A DNA stretch of 5,652 bases, from NCBI GenBank assembly GCA_964646405.1, contig CAZYDV010000380.1:1-5652 (forward strand). Direction: 5' to 3'. The notes beneath the pieces are model-generated. The model did no database searches. It was not told the DNA's origin and saw only the letters and a program-made list of their open reading frames with translations. The position numbers and the translations under genes were made by a program. This document shows positions 1-5,652 of this stretch, one piece after another. Source of the stretch: CAKZSB01 sp964646405. GTDB taxonomy: Bacteria; Pseudomonadota; Gammaproteobacteria; Granulosicoccales; Granulosicoccaceae. The first letter of the stretch is position 1. Each line of letters opens with the position of its first letter.

Positions 1-339
1 GGTGTCCATTGACATCAGATTGCGCAGGAACATGCTGGTCGGGTGCGAGAAGCTCTCGTGAACGGATATGGTCGGGAATTCGATGGGCAGACCACCTGCC
101 AGCATCACGCCGCGCTTGACCGCTTCGATCAGCTCGCGGGCGTTGCCGTGGCAAGGGTTGTAACCACTGCCCGTATTGGCAATGCCCACAACGGGTTTGG
201 ACAACGCATCCTCGGTATAGCCGGCCCCTTTAATAAACGCCCGTCGCAGGAACAGCGAAAACTCCGCGTCGCCATAATCGGTCAGGCCTTTGCGCATGCC
301 GCTGCTGTTGTTACTTTTCGGACTTTTCGAATCACTCAT
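1..339 (-). CDS. IlvD/Edd-family dehydratase, N-terminal part (cut by left edge)
   Basis: Reading the minus strand from the ATG at 339-337 gives 113 codons, open to the left edge. The protein resembles the N-terminus of the dihydroxy-acid/sugar-acid dehydratase family (IlvD/Edd), cytoplasmic Fe-S enzymes that dehydrate 2,3-dihydroxy acids to 2-keto-3-deoxy acids. Visible signs are a conserved start (RKGLTDYGDAEFS, residues 16-28), the motif NTGSGYNPCHGN (55-66) whose Cys63 matches the first iron-sulfur ligand of the family, then GVMLAGGLPIEFPTISVHES (77-96) and HPTSMFLRN (99-107). The catalytic core lies outside the window. A GGGG stretch at about 351-355 on the minus strand gives a plausible ribosome site. 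The Met at residue 15 is an alternative start, but no better supported. It is divergent from the regulator-led operon, so a shared control region is likely. It may be a sugar-acid dehydratase rather than the biosynthetic IlvD; the fragment cannot decide. Confidence 0.85.
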   Translation of the reverse strand, partial: MSDSKSPKSNNSSGMRKGLTDYGDAEFSLFLRRAFIKGAGYTEDALSKPVVGIANTGSGYNPCHGNARELIEAVKRGVMLAGGLPIEFPTISVHESFSHPTSMFLRNLMSMDT

Positions 340-470
340 CTAATGCGTTTCCCCACGGATCGTGCGCCTGCCAGAAACCAGATAGTACCTGACCCGCCAA
401 CACTCAGCCGCAGAACTCTGCGATTGGCCCGATTGTGTAAAAACACCGGTCGCCGTCGTTGCCGGAACCA

Positions 471-498
471 ATATTCTGAATATACAATTTGTATACAA
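471..498. promoter_or_regulatory. Overlapping palindromes, probable GntR-family operator in the divergent promoter region
   Basis: Three perfect inverted repeats overlap here: ATATTCTGAATAT (471-483, 6+1+6), TATACAATTTGTATA (481-495, 7+1+7) and TTGTATACAA (489-498, 5+5). TTGTATACAA is the kind of short TTGT/ACAA dyad that FCD-type GntR regulators bind. It sits 25 nt before the favoured gntR start and about 150 nt from the divergent dehydratase start. A weak plus-strand promoter could be TTGCCG (459-464), 16-nt spacer, TATACA (481-486), placing the operator on the -10 box and suggesting autorepression. A weak minus-strand promoter could be TTGTAT (498-493), 17-nt spacer, AATATT (475-470). The palindromes are seen directly; the promoter boxes match consensus only 4 of 6 and are tentative. 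Confidence 0.6.
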
Positions 499-523
499 CA
501 AACCAATGCGGCAGAATCGCATC

Positions 524-1255
524 ATGCAGATCAGTAAAAAGCAAATCCTCTACGACACGCTGCGCCAGCGCGTACTGACCCTGGAACTCGCCCCTGGCAG
601 CGCGCTGGATGAAACCATATTAAGCGATGAATTCGGCGTCTCGCGCACACCACTGCGCGAAATGCTGCAACGTCTGGCCGGACACGGCTATCTGGAGATC
701 ACCACCAATCGTGGCGCCACGGTGTCATCGATGAATCTGGTTGTGATGCGCAACTTCTTCCAGACTGCACCGATGATCTATGCCTCGATCTCCCGGCTTG
801 CGGCAGAAAATGCCACCGCAGAGCAGCTCGTGAGGCTCAAAGCTGCACAACGACAATTTCGCGTGGCGATCAAAGGCCGCAAGATCATTGATATGGCGAT
901 GAGCAACCATCGCTTTCACGAGATCATTGGCGAGATGGCGGCAAGCCCGTATCTTTCGCCCAGCCTGCAGCGGCTGCAGATTGATCACACGCGGATGAGT
1001 CAAACCTTCTATAAAACCCGCACACGCAACGATCGTGAACGGATCGACAGCGCCTGCGAGCAGCACGAACAATTGATCGAGGCGATTGAACAACATCAAC
1101 CCGCGACCGCCGTCGATATCACTCGCCAGCACTGGGAGTTGTCGCGCCATCAGTTCGAGCGCTACGTGCAACCCGACCCGCTGCCTATCGATCCACTTTC
1201 AAACGATCAGGCAACCACTCAGGCACCAACCCAGGTAGACAACCATGCGCTTTGA
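524..1255 (+). CDS. GntR-family transcriptional regulator, FadR/FCD subfamily
   Basis: A 243-residue one-component regulator, normal for the subfamily. Residues 5-70 form the GntR winged helix: LRQRVLTLELAPGSALDE (13-30), the helix-turn-helix around LSDEFGVSRTPLREMLQRL (33-51), and the wing ending NRGATVSS (62-69). Residues 75-215 form an all-helical FCD effector domain with SNHRFHEII (127-135), EQHEQLIEAI (179-188) and RQHWELSRHQF (201-211). Probable metal or ligand residues are Asn128, His132, His181 and His203; the first is Asn where Asp is commoner. A Pro/Gln/Thr-rich tail follows from about 216. Start: the ATG at 506 would add six residues but lies 8 nt after the palindrome; the ATG at 524 fits family N-termini and a normal leader better. 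Neither has a clear Shine-Dalgarno sequence. As first gene of the operon it probably represses itself and the downstream genes until a pathway metabolite binds. The effector is unknown. Confidence 0.9.
   Translation: MQISKKQILYDTLRQRVLTLELAPGSALDETILSDEFGVSRTPLREMLQRLAGHGYLEITTNRGATVSSMNLVVMRNFFQTAPMIYASISRLAAENATAEQLVRLKAAQRQFRVAIKGRKIIDMAMSNHRFHEIIGEMAASPYLSPSLQRLQIDHTRMSQTFYKTRTRNDRERIDSACEQHEQLIEAIEQHQPATAVDITRQHWELSRHQFERYVQPDPLPIDPLSNDQATTQAPTQVDNHAL
1233..1236 (+). promoter_or_regulatory. Ribosome binding site of the dapA-like gene, inside gntR
   Basis: AGGT lies 8 nt before the ATG at 1245, within the last codons of the regulator gene. It supports this start, which makes the two genes overlap by 11 nt in different frames. 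The match to the Shine-Dalgarno consensus is modest. Confidence 0.5.
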
Positions 1256-2156
1256 AGGCATCTACACCCCGGTGGTCACGCCTTACCACAGCGATTTTTC
1301 GATCGATGAATCGGCATTTGCCAGCGCCATAGAATTTTTAATCACCGCCGGCGTCAGCGGCATTATCGTGGCCGGCACCACGGGCGAGTACTACGCTCAG
1401 TCGAGCGATGAGCGCGTGGCGATGATGAAGCTTGCCAAAGAGATCATCGCCGGGCGCACAAGCTTTATTGTTGGCACCGGTGCGATTCGCACCGAAGACT
1501 GCATCTTTTTTGCCGAGCAGGCACGCGCTATCGACGCCGACGCACTGCTGGTGTCCACCCCGCCCTATGCCTACCCCACCGGCCGTGAAATCGCCCTGCA
1601 CGCGCTGGCAATCGATCGCGCCGCCAACCTGCCGATCATGCTCTACAACTACCCGGGCCGGATGTGCGTCAACATGGATGAAGACACACTCGATCGGCTC
1701 GGCCGCTCACCGAACTTTTGCGCCATCAAAGAAAGCTCCGGCGACCCCAACCGCCTGCATATGCTGGCACGCGAATATCCACACATTCAGCTAAGTTGTG
1801 GCATGGATGATCAGGCGCTGGAATTTTTCGCCTGGGGTGCGCGCTCATGGGTTTGCGCGGGCTCCAACTTTGCCCCGGAAGCCCATATCGCGCTGTATCG
1901 CGCCTGCGCGGTAGAGGGCAACTTCGACAAAGGGCGGCGCATCATGTCGGCCATGCTGCCGCTGATGCGCGTGCTCGAACAGGGCGGCAAGTTTGTTCAA
2001 TGCATCAAGCATGGTGTCACCCTGCGTGGCATCGACGCAGGCCCGCCCAGGCGCCCGCTGCAATCACTGAACAAAGATGAAAAACGCGAACTGGCCGAAG
2101 TGATACGCACCCTCGACACCACCGTGAACGCCATCGAACAGGAGCAAAGCGCATGA
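1245..2156 (+). CDS. DapA/NanA-family class I aldolase (dihydrodipicolinate synthase-like lyase or dehydratase)
   Basis: A 303-residue cytoplasmic (beta/alpha)8-barrel protein of the dihydrodipicolinate synthase/N-acetylneuraminate lyase family, full length (usual about 290-310). The family forms a Schiff base between a lysine and a 2-oxo acid. Visible motifs are GTTGE (44-48), PPYAY (106-110), LYNYPGRM (133-140) and AIKESSGD (160-167). The Schiff-base lysine is Lys162. Thr45, Tyr134, Tyr108 and Arg139 match E. coli DapA Thr44, Tyr133, Tyr107 and Arg138, each shifted by one, so the catalytic set is intact. Setting in a catabolic operon next to an aldehyde dehydrogenase argues against lysine biosynthesis. 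Family members in such pairs include 2-keto-3-deoxypentonate dehydratase and pyrroline-4-hydroxy-2-carboxylate deaminase, both making 2-oxoglutarate semialdehyde. An aldolase releasing pyruvate is also possible. Family assignment is firm; substrate is unknown. It overlaps gntR by 11 nt and the next gene by 4 nt. Confidence 0.92.
   Translation: MRFEGIYTPVVTPYHSDFSIDESAFASAIEFLITAGVSGIIVAGTTGEYYAQSSDERVAMMKLAKEIIAGRTSFIVGTGAIRTEDCIFFAEQARAIDADALLVSTPPYAYPTGREIALHALAIDRAANLPIMLYNYPGRMCVNMDEDTLDRLGRSPNFCAIKESSGDPNRLHMLAREYPHIQLSCGMDDQALEFFAWGARSWVCAGSNFAPEAHIALYRACAVEGNFDKGRRIMSAMLPLMRVLEQGGKFVQCIKHGVTLRGIDAGPPRRPLQSLNKDEKRELAEVIRTLDTTVNAIEQEQSA
2140..2144 (+). promoter_or_regulatory. Ribosome binding site of the aldehyde dehydrogenase gene
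   Basis: AGGAG, 8 nt before the ATG at 2153, is the best Shine-Dalgarno sequence in the window. It lies inside the last codons of the dapA-like gene and fixes the start that gives the ATGA overlap. Confidence 0.75.
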
Positions 2157-3652
2157 GCACGCTACTGACCCGCGAGGAGTACCTGGCCATCGCCGCCGAC
2201 ACCGCGCTACCCACCGGTGCGTTTATCAATGGCAAGTTCCAGCCCGGTAAAGGGGCCAAACTCGATACCGTCAATCCCGCCACCGGTGAATTGCTCGCCA
2301 CCATTAACGCCTGCAACAGCGACGACGTCGACCTGGCTGTCGCAAAAGCCCGTGAGGCATTCGAGCACGGCAGCTGGTCAAGACTGCACCCGTCGATGCG
2401 CAAGGACACCATCATCAGGCTGTGCAAACTGATTCAGCGCAACCGCCGCGAACTGGCGGTCATGGAATCACTGGACAGCGGCAAACCGATTCGCGATTGC
2501 GAAGAAATCGACTTACCCGAATCAATTCACTGCCTGAAATGGCACGCTGAGTTGGCAGATAAACTCTACGATCAGAGCGCGCCTTGCGGCGACGATGCGA
2601 TGGCCGTGATCACCCGCGAGCCGATCGGCGTCGTCGGCGCCGTGCTGCCATGGAACTTCCCGCTGCTGATGCTGGCCTGGAAAATCGGCCCGGCGCTCGC
2701 CACCGGCAACAGCGTGATTGTGAAGCCTGCCGAGCAAACCTCACTGACGGCCCTGCGCATGGCAGAGCTTGCGATGGAGGCGGGCCTGCCTCGCGGGGTA
2801 TTGCAGGTACTGCCCGGTGATGGCTCGAGTGTCGGCAAGCCCATGGGCCTGCACCCGGATATCGACATGATCAGCTTTACCGGCTCGACCGAGACCGGCC
2901 GTCACTTTCTGCGCTACGCGGCCGACAGCAACCTGAAAAAAGTGGTGCTTGAGTGCGGCGGTAAGAACCCGGCGATCGTCATGGACGATGCCGAGGATCT
3001 CGATCTGGTCGCCGGCCACATCGTCAACGCAGCATTCTGGAACATGGGCGAGAACTGCTCGGCCAATTCGCGTCTGATCGTCCACAAAGACATCAAAGAC
3101 GCACTGATGGAGGGCATCATCGCCCGCACACGCGACTGGAAAACCGGCGACCCACTCGACCCGGGCAATCATCTCGGCGCACTGATCGATGCTGAGCATT
3201 GTAAAAAGGTAGCAGGGTATCTTGGCAGTGGCAGAACGGCGATCACCGGCGGCAACATCGAAGGCGCCTTTGCCCAACCGACCATATACGACGATATCAA
3301 ACCCGGCGATGCCCTGGCTACCGACGAGATCTTCGGCCCGGTGCTGTCGGTGCTGACCGTCGCCTCAATCGAGCAGGCCATCGAGATTGCCAACGATACC
3401 GACTATGGCCTGGCCGCCAGTGTATTCAGCGCCAACGGCAAACGCGCCATCCGTGCCGCCAGGGCCATTCGCGCCGGCACGGTGACAATCAATTGCTACG
3501 GCGAAGGCGACATCAGCACACCGTTTGGCGGCTACAAGCAATCCGGTTTTGGCGGGCGCGACAACGGCATGCACGCCCACGATCAATACACCGAGCTTAA
3601 AACCATCTGGATCGATCTTTCAGACAACGCCGCCAGCGAGCAAGTGCAATGA
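2153..3652 (+). CDS. NAD(P)-dependent aldehyde dehydrogenase, PuuC/betaine-aldehyde-dehydrogenase-like
   Basis: A 499-residue cytoplasmic ALDH-superfamily enzyme of full length, oxidising an aldehyde to a carboxylate. Domain order is normal: INGKF near the N-terminus (25-29), cofactor-binding PWNFP (166-170; Asn168) and KPAEQT (191-196), FTGSTETG (242-249), the general base Glu267 in LECGGK, the nucleophile Cys302 in MGENCSANSR, EIFGPV (392-397) and the C-terminal FGGYKQSGFGGRD (458-470). ECGGK and GENCSANSR recall the PuuC/4-guanidinobutyraldehyde group rather than the succinate-semialdehyde group. Between residues 357 and 378 the loop before QPTI appears some residues shorter than usual in the family, but it does not disturb the catalytic residues. 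Likely substrates from context are an aminoaldehyde from amine oxidation, or 2-oxoglutarate semialdehyde from the DapA-like enzyme. It overlaps both neighbours by 4 nt (ATGA). Family is certain; substrate is inferred only. Confidence 0.95.
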   Translation: MSTLLTREEYLAIAADTALPTGAFINGKFQPGKGAKLDTVNPATGELLATINACNSDDVDLAVAKAREAFEHGSWSRLHPSMRKDTIIRLCKLIQRNRRELAVMESLDSGKPIRDCEEIDLPESIHCLKWHAELADKLYDQSAPCGDDAMAVITREPIGVVGAVLPWNFPLLMLAWKIGPALATGNSVIVKPAEQTSLTALRMAELAMEAGLPRGVLQVLPGDGSSVGKPMGLHPDIDMISFTGSTETGRHFLRYAADSNLKKVVLECGGKNPAIVMDDAEDLDLVAGHIVNAAFWNMGENCSANSRLIVHKDIKDALMEGIIARTRDWKTGDPLDPGNHLGALIDAEHCKKVAGYLGSGRTAITGGNIEGAFAQPTIYDDIKPGDALATDEIFGPVLSVLTVASIEQAIEIANDTDYGLAASVFSANGKRAIRAARAIRAGTVTINCYGEGDISTPFGGYKQSGFGGRDNGMHAHDQYTELKTIWIDLSDNAASEQVQ

Positions 3653-5199
3653 GCGATAAGGTGCCACGTCGAGGCGGACGCGCAGCTCGCCGCAAAGCGC
3701 GCGAGAATCATCGCGAGGGCATGCTGCCGACACTCAAGCGCAATCTGCCGCTGGTCGAGCCCCTGTCCGCCGAACAGATCGAACGCATCGACAACGCCTC
3801 GATGGATATTCTTGAGAATGTTGGCGTGGTGTTCCGCGACCCACAGGCGATCGATGACTGGAAATCCGTTGGCGCCGATATACGCGATGAGGATCGCGTG
3901 CACCTGGATCGCGGGCTGGTGCGTGAGTTGATTAAAACCATTCCATCAGATATCACGCTGCAGGCACGAGACCCGGGCAAAACCGTTGACCTCGGCGGCC
4001 CGAACTCGATATTCGTACCGATGACCGGTGCGCCGTACTTGCGCGATCTGGATGATGTTCGGCGTGCGCCGACGCTCGATGATCTGGCCAACTTTCACAA
4101 GCTGTCGCATATGTTGCCATCGATGCATTCCTCGGCACATCATATTGTCGAGCCAATGGATCACGCGATCAGTCATCGCCATCTGCGCATCACCTATTCA
4201 TCGATGTATCACTCCGATAAAACTTTCATGGGTATGACCACCTCGCCCAAAAATGCCGAGGACGTGCTCGACATGTGCGCGATCCTGTTCGGCGGCGACG
4301 ACTACCTTGAAAATCACTGTGTCGTGACCGGCAACTGCAACGGCAATTCACCACTGGTGTGGGATGAAGTCATGCTCGGGGCGATGCGGGCGTTTAATCG
4401 CCGCAACCAGCCGGTACTATGCTCGCCGTTTGTTCTGGGTGGCGCCAACACACCTGCGTCAACCGCACCCGCTGTGGCACAGCTCAACGCAGAGGCACTG
4501 TCGGCACTGGCCTATACGCAAGTCATTCGCAAGGGCTGCCCGGCCATTTACGGACACTACTTGTCGACGGTGAATATGAGTAGTGGCGCGCCCATGGCAG
4601 GCACACCGGAAATCAGTCTGATGAATTTCATGATTGGCCAGATGGCGCGCCACTACAACATACCCTGGCGCACCTCCAACACACTCGGTGGCGCCAAAAC
4701 ATTCGACGCACAAGCAGGTTATGAAAGCGCCTCCACACTGATGGCGGTAATGATGTCAGGTGCCAATTACATCTGGCATTCGGCTGGCTGGAACGAGGCC
4801 GGCATGCACTGCTCGATTGCCAAATTTCTGGTCGATGCCGAGCAGTGCGCCATGGCCTACCGCATGACCGAAGGCGTGCGCTGGGATGATTTCGATGAAG
4901 CGCTGGCGTCGGTAAATGACATTGGCCCGGGCGGTCATTACCTTGGCCACGCGCACACACTGGCGAATTTCGAGCGCGCGTTTTTCATGCCCAAACTGTT
5001 CGACAACAACTCGATTGAACAATGGGTCGCCGATGGCTCGACGGAAGTGACCGAGCGATCACTGACACAGGCGCGCAAGATGCTGAATGAATATGAAACA
5101 CCAGCTATCGATCCTGCGATCAACGAGGCACTGCTCGCCTACATCGCACGGCGTGAACAGGAAATTCCGGCCGCAGACGCGCTGAACAACAGCCACTGA
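3649..5199 (+). CDS. MttB-family (trimethylamine methyltransferase-like) methyltransferase, non-pyrrolysine
   Basis: A 516-residue protein of the MttB superfamily (COG5598), methyltransferases that move a methyl group from an amine to a corrinoid protein. Family signs are the basic N-terminus RRGGRAARRKAR (7-18), LSAEQIERIDNASMDILENV (39-58), VPMTGAPYLRDLDD (123-136), the central barrel with GHYLSTVNMSSGAPMAGTPE (302-321), and GPGGHYLGHAHT (426-437) followed by FERAFFMPKLFD (441-452). Archaeal MttB carries an in-frame amber codon for pyrrolysine; here the frame has none, so this is a non-Pyl homologue. Characterised non-Pyl members demethylate glycine betaine (MtgB), proline betaine (MtpB), carnitine (MtcB) or gamma-butyrobetaine (MtyB), which suggests a quaternary amine substrate. 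No corrinoid protein is encoded nearby. The start overlaps the aldehyde dehydrogenase stop (ATGA), with only a weak GAG ribosome site. Family is sure; substrate and methyl acceptor are unknown. Confidence 0.92.
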   Translation: MSDKVPRRGGRAARRKARENHREGMLPTLKRNLPLVEPLSAEQIERIDNASMDILENVGVVFRDPQAIDDWKSVGADIRDEDRVHLDRGLVRELIKTIPSDITLQARDPGKTVDLGGPNSIFVPMTGAPYLRDLDDVRRAPTLDDLANFHKLSHMLPSMHSSAHHIVEPMDHAISHRHLRITYSSMYHSDKTFMGMTTSPKNAEDVLDMCAILFGGDDYLENHCVVTGNCNGNSPLVWDEVMLGAMRAFNRRNQPVLCSPFVLGGANTPASTAPAVAQLNAEALSALAYTQVIRKGCPAIYGHYLSTVNMSSGAPMAGTPEISLMNFMIGQMARHYNIPWRTSNTLGGAKTFDAQAGYESASTLMAVMMSGANYIWHSAGWNEAGMHCSIAKFLVDAEQCAMAYRMTEGVRWDDFDEALASVNDIGPGGHYLGHAHTLANFERAFFMPKLFDNNSIEQWVADGSTEVTERSLTQARKMLNEYETPAIDPAINEALLAYIARREQEIPAADALNNSH

Positions 5200-5652
5200 T
5201 GGCAGCCACATCGATCAATGTGGACCGCTTACCGGTTGACCCGGGGCCCAGCGGCTGGAACTGCCTGCTGCCCGAGCAGGCGAAGGCCAACAGTCTGCAG
5301 CAAAATATCACCGCAGACTACCTGATCATCGGTGCGGGCTTTGCCGGTCTGTCGGCGGCACGCAGATTAACGCAGTTGCAACCGCAGACATCTATCGTCG
5401 TACTCGAAGCACAGCGTCTGGGTGATGGTCCAGCCGGTAGAAGCTCGGGCTTTATGATCGACCTGCCGCACGATCTCGCCTCGAGCGACTACGGCGGCAA
5501 CATCACACGCGATCGAGAGCAAATAGCGCTCAATCGGGCGGCAATCGCCTTCGCCGCAGATGCAGCGCGCGAGTACGACATGTCTGGCGAGGCGTTCAGT
5601 GCCTGTGGCAAACTGAATGCTGCGGCCACCGACAAAGGCATCAAACACAATG
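5199..5652 (+). CDS. FAD-dependent oxidoreductase of the DAO (glycine/D-amino acid oxidase) family, N-terminal part (cut by right edge)
   Basis: The ATG at 5199 shares its A with the TGA of the MttB-family gene (TGATG), and the frame stays open for 151 codons to the right edge. After a roughly 38-residue leader containing GWNCLLP (19-25), typical of the PuuB-like group, residues 40-70 form a Rossmann fold: DYLIIGAGFAGLSAA (40-54) with the dinucleotide motif GAGFAG (45-50) and Glu70 at the end of the second strand, which would bind the ribose of FAD. GDGPAGRSSGFMIDLP (75-90) corresponds to the conserved segment after the FAD site in DAO-family enzymes. No signal peptide or membrane segment is seen, so it is likely cytoplasmic. 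No Shine-Dalgarno sequence is visible, so translation probably depends on re-initiation after the upstream gene. It probably oxidises a secondary or tertiary amine or amino acid to an imine, perhaps acting on the MttB product. The substrate-binding domain is outside the window. Confidence 0.88.
   Translation, partial: MAATSINVDRLPVDPGPSGWNCLLPEQAKANSLQQNITADYLIIGAGFAGLSAARRLTQLQPQTSIVVLEAQRLGDGPAGRSSGFMIDLPHDLASSDYGGNITRDREQIALNRAAIAFAADAAREYDMSGEAFSACGKLNAAATDKGIKHN

Noticed and set aside
340..523. Small RNA, riboswitch or tRNA in the intergenic region
   Set aside because: Apart from the short AT-rich palindromes no cloverleaf or long stem with a T-run was seen.
43..537. Plus-strand reading frame of 164 codons at the left end
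   Set aside because: It lies opposite the IlvD-family gene over most of its length, has no recognisable domain, and the minus-strand frame gives clear family motifs. It is a shadow.
725..1171. Minus-strand frame of 148 codons inside the regulator gene
   Set aside because: No recognisable domain, opposite a clear FCD domain.
1245..2156. Biosynthetic dapA (lysine pathway) assignment
   Set aside because: Motifs fit the family, but the operon context is catabolic and no lysine-pathway gene is nearby, so the dapA symbol was not given.
2741..3277. Minus-strand frame of 178 codons inside the aldehyde dehydrogenase gene
   Set aside because: The plus strand has full aldehyde dehydrogenase motifs across this stretch; the antisense frame shows no domain and is explained by GC-rich codon bias.
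3649..5199. Possible pyrrolysine (amber) codon in the MttB-family gene
   Set aside because: The frame is uninterrupted from the ATG to the TGA and reaches the expected family length with the C-terminal motifs, so no read-through is needed.
5367..5648. Minus-strand frame of 93 codons at the right end
   Set aside because: Opposite the flavoprotein gene, which has a clear FAD-binding motif and continues to the edge.
1..5652. CRISPR array, insertion sequence, attachment site or long repeats
   Set aside because: No direct repeats with regular spacing, terminal inverted repeats, transposase motifs or integrase genes were seen on either strand.

Overview
The window looks like catabolic accessory DNA from a proteobacterium of moderate GC content (roughly 55-60% by eye). 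An aerobic, possibly marine or soil, alpha- or gammaproteobacterium is the best guess. The basis is gene style: an FCD-type GntR regulator, a PuuC-like aldehyde dehydrogenase, a non-pyrrolysine MttB homologue and a D-amino-acid-oxidase-like flavoprotein. No rRNA or other taxonomic marker is present, so the assignment is weak.

Layout. Positions 1-339 hold the 5' end, on the minus strand, of an IlvD/Edd-family dehydratase that runs off the left edge. Positions 340-523 are a divergent intergenic region with a compact set of overlapping AT-rich palindromes at 471-498, the probable operator and promoter. From 524 to the right edge, five plus-strand genes follow with no gaps: a GntR/FCD regulator, a DapA/NanA-family lyase, an NAD(P)-dependent aldehyde dehydrogenase, an MttB-family methyltransferase, and the start of an FAD-dependent oxidoreductase cut by the right edge. 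Neighbouring genes overlap by 11, 4, 4 and 1 nt, so this is almost certainly one translationally coupled operon that begins with its own regulator and continues beyond the window.

Working together. MttB-family proteins without pyrrolysine include methyltransferases for quaternary amines (glycine betaine, proline betaine, carnitine and gamma-butyrobetaine). A reasonable reading is that the operon takes up a methylated amine or betaine: MttB homologue removes a methyl group, the flavoprotein oxidises the resulting amine, the DapA-like enzyme carries out a Schiff-base step (lyase, or dehydratase/deaminase), and the aldehyde dehydrogenase oxidises the aldehyde to a carboxylate. DapA-family plus aldehyde dehydrogenase pairs are known from routes that end in 2-oxoglutarate semialdehyde (hydroxyproline and pentonate catabolism), and the divergent IlvD-type dehydratase would fit the pentonate version. 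The substrate cannot be fixed from sequence alone. No corrinoid protein, corrinoid:folate methyltransferase or transporter lies in the window. The MttB-centred operon is the most interesting item here.
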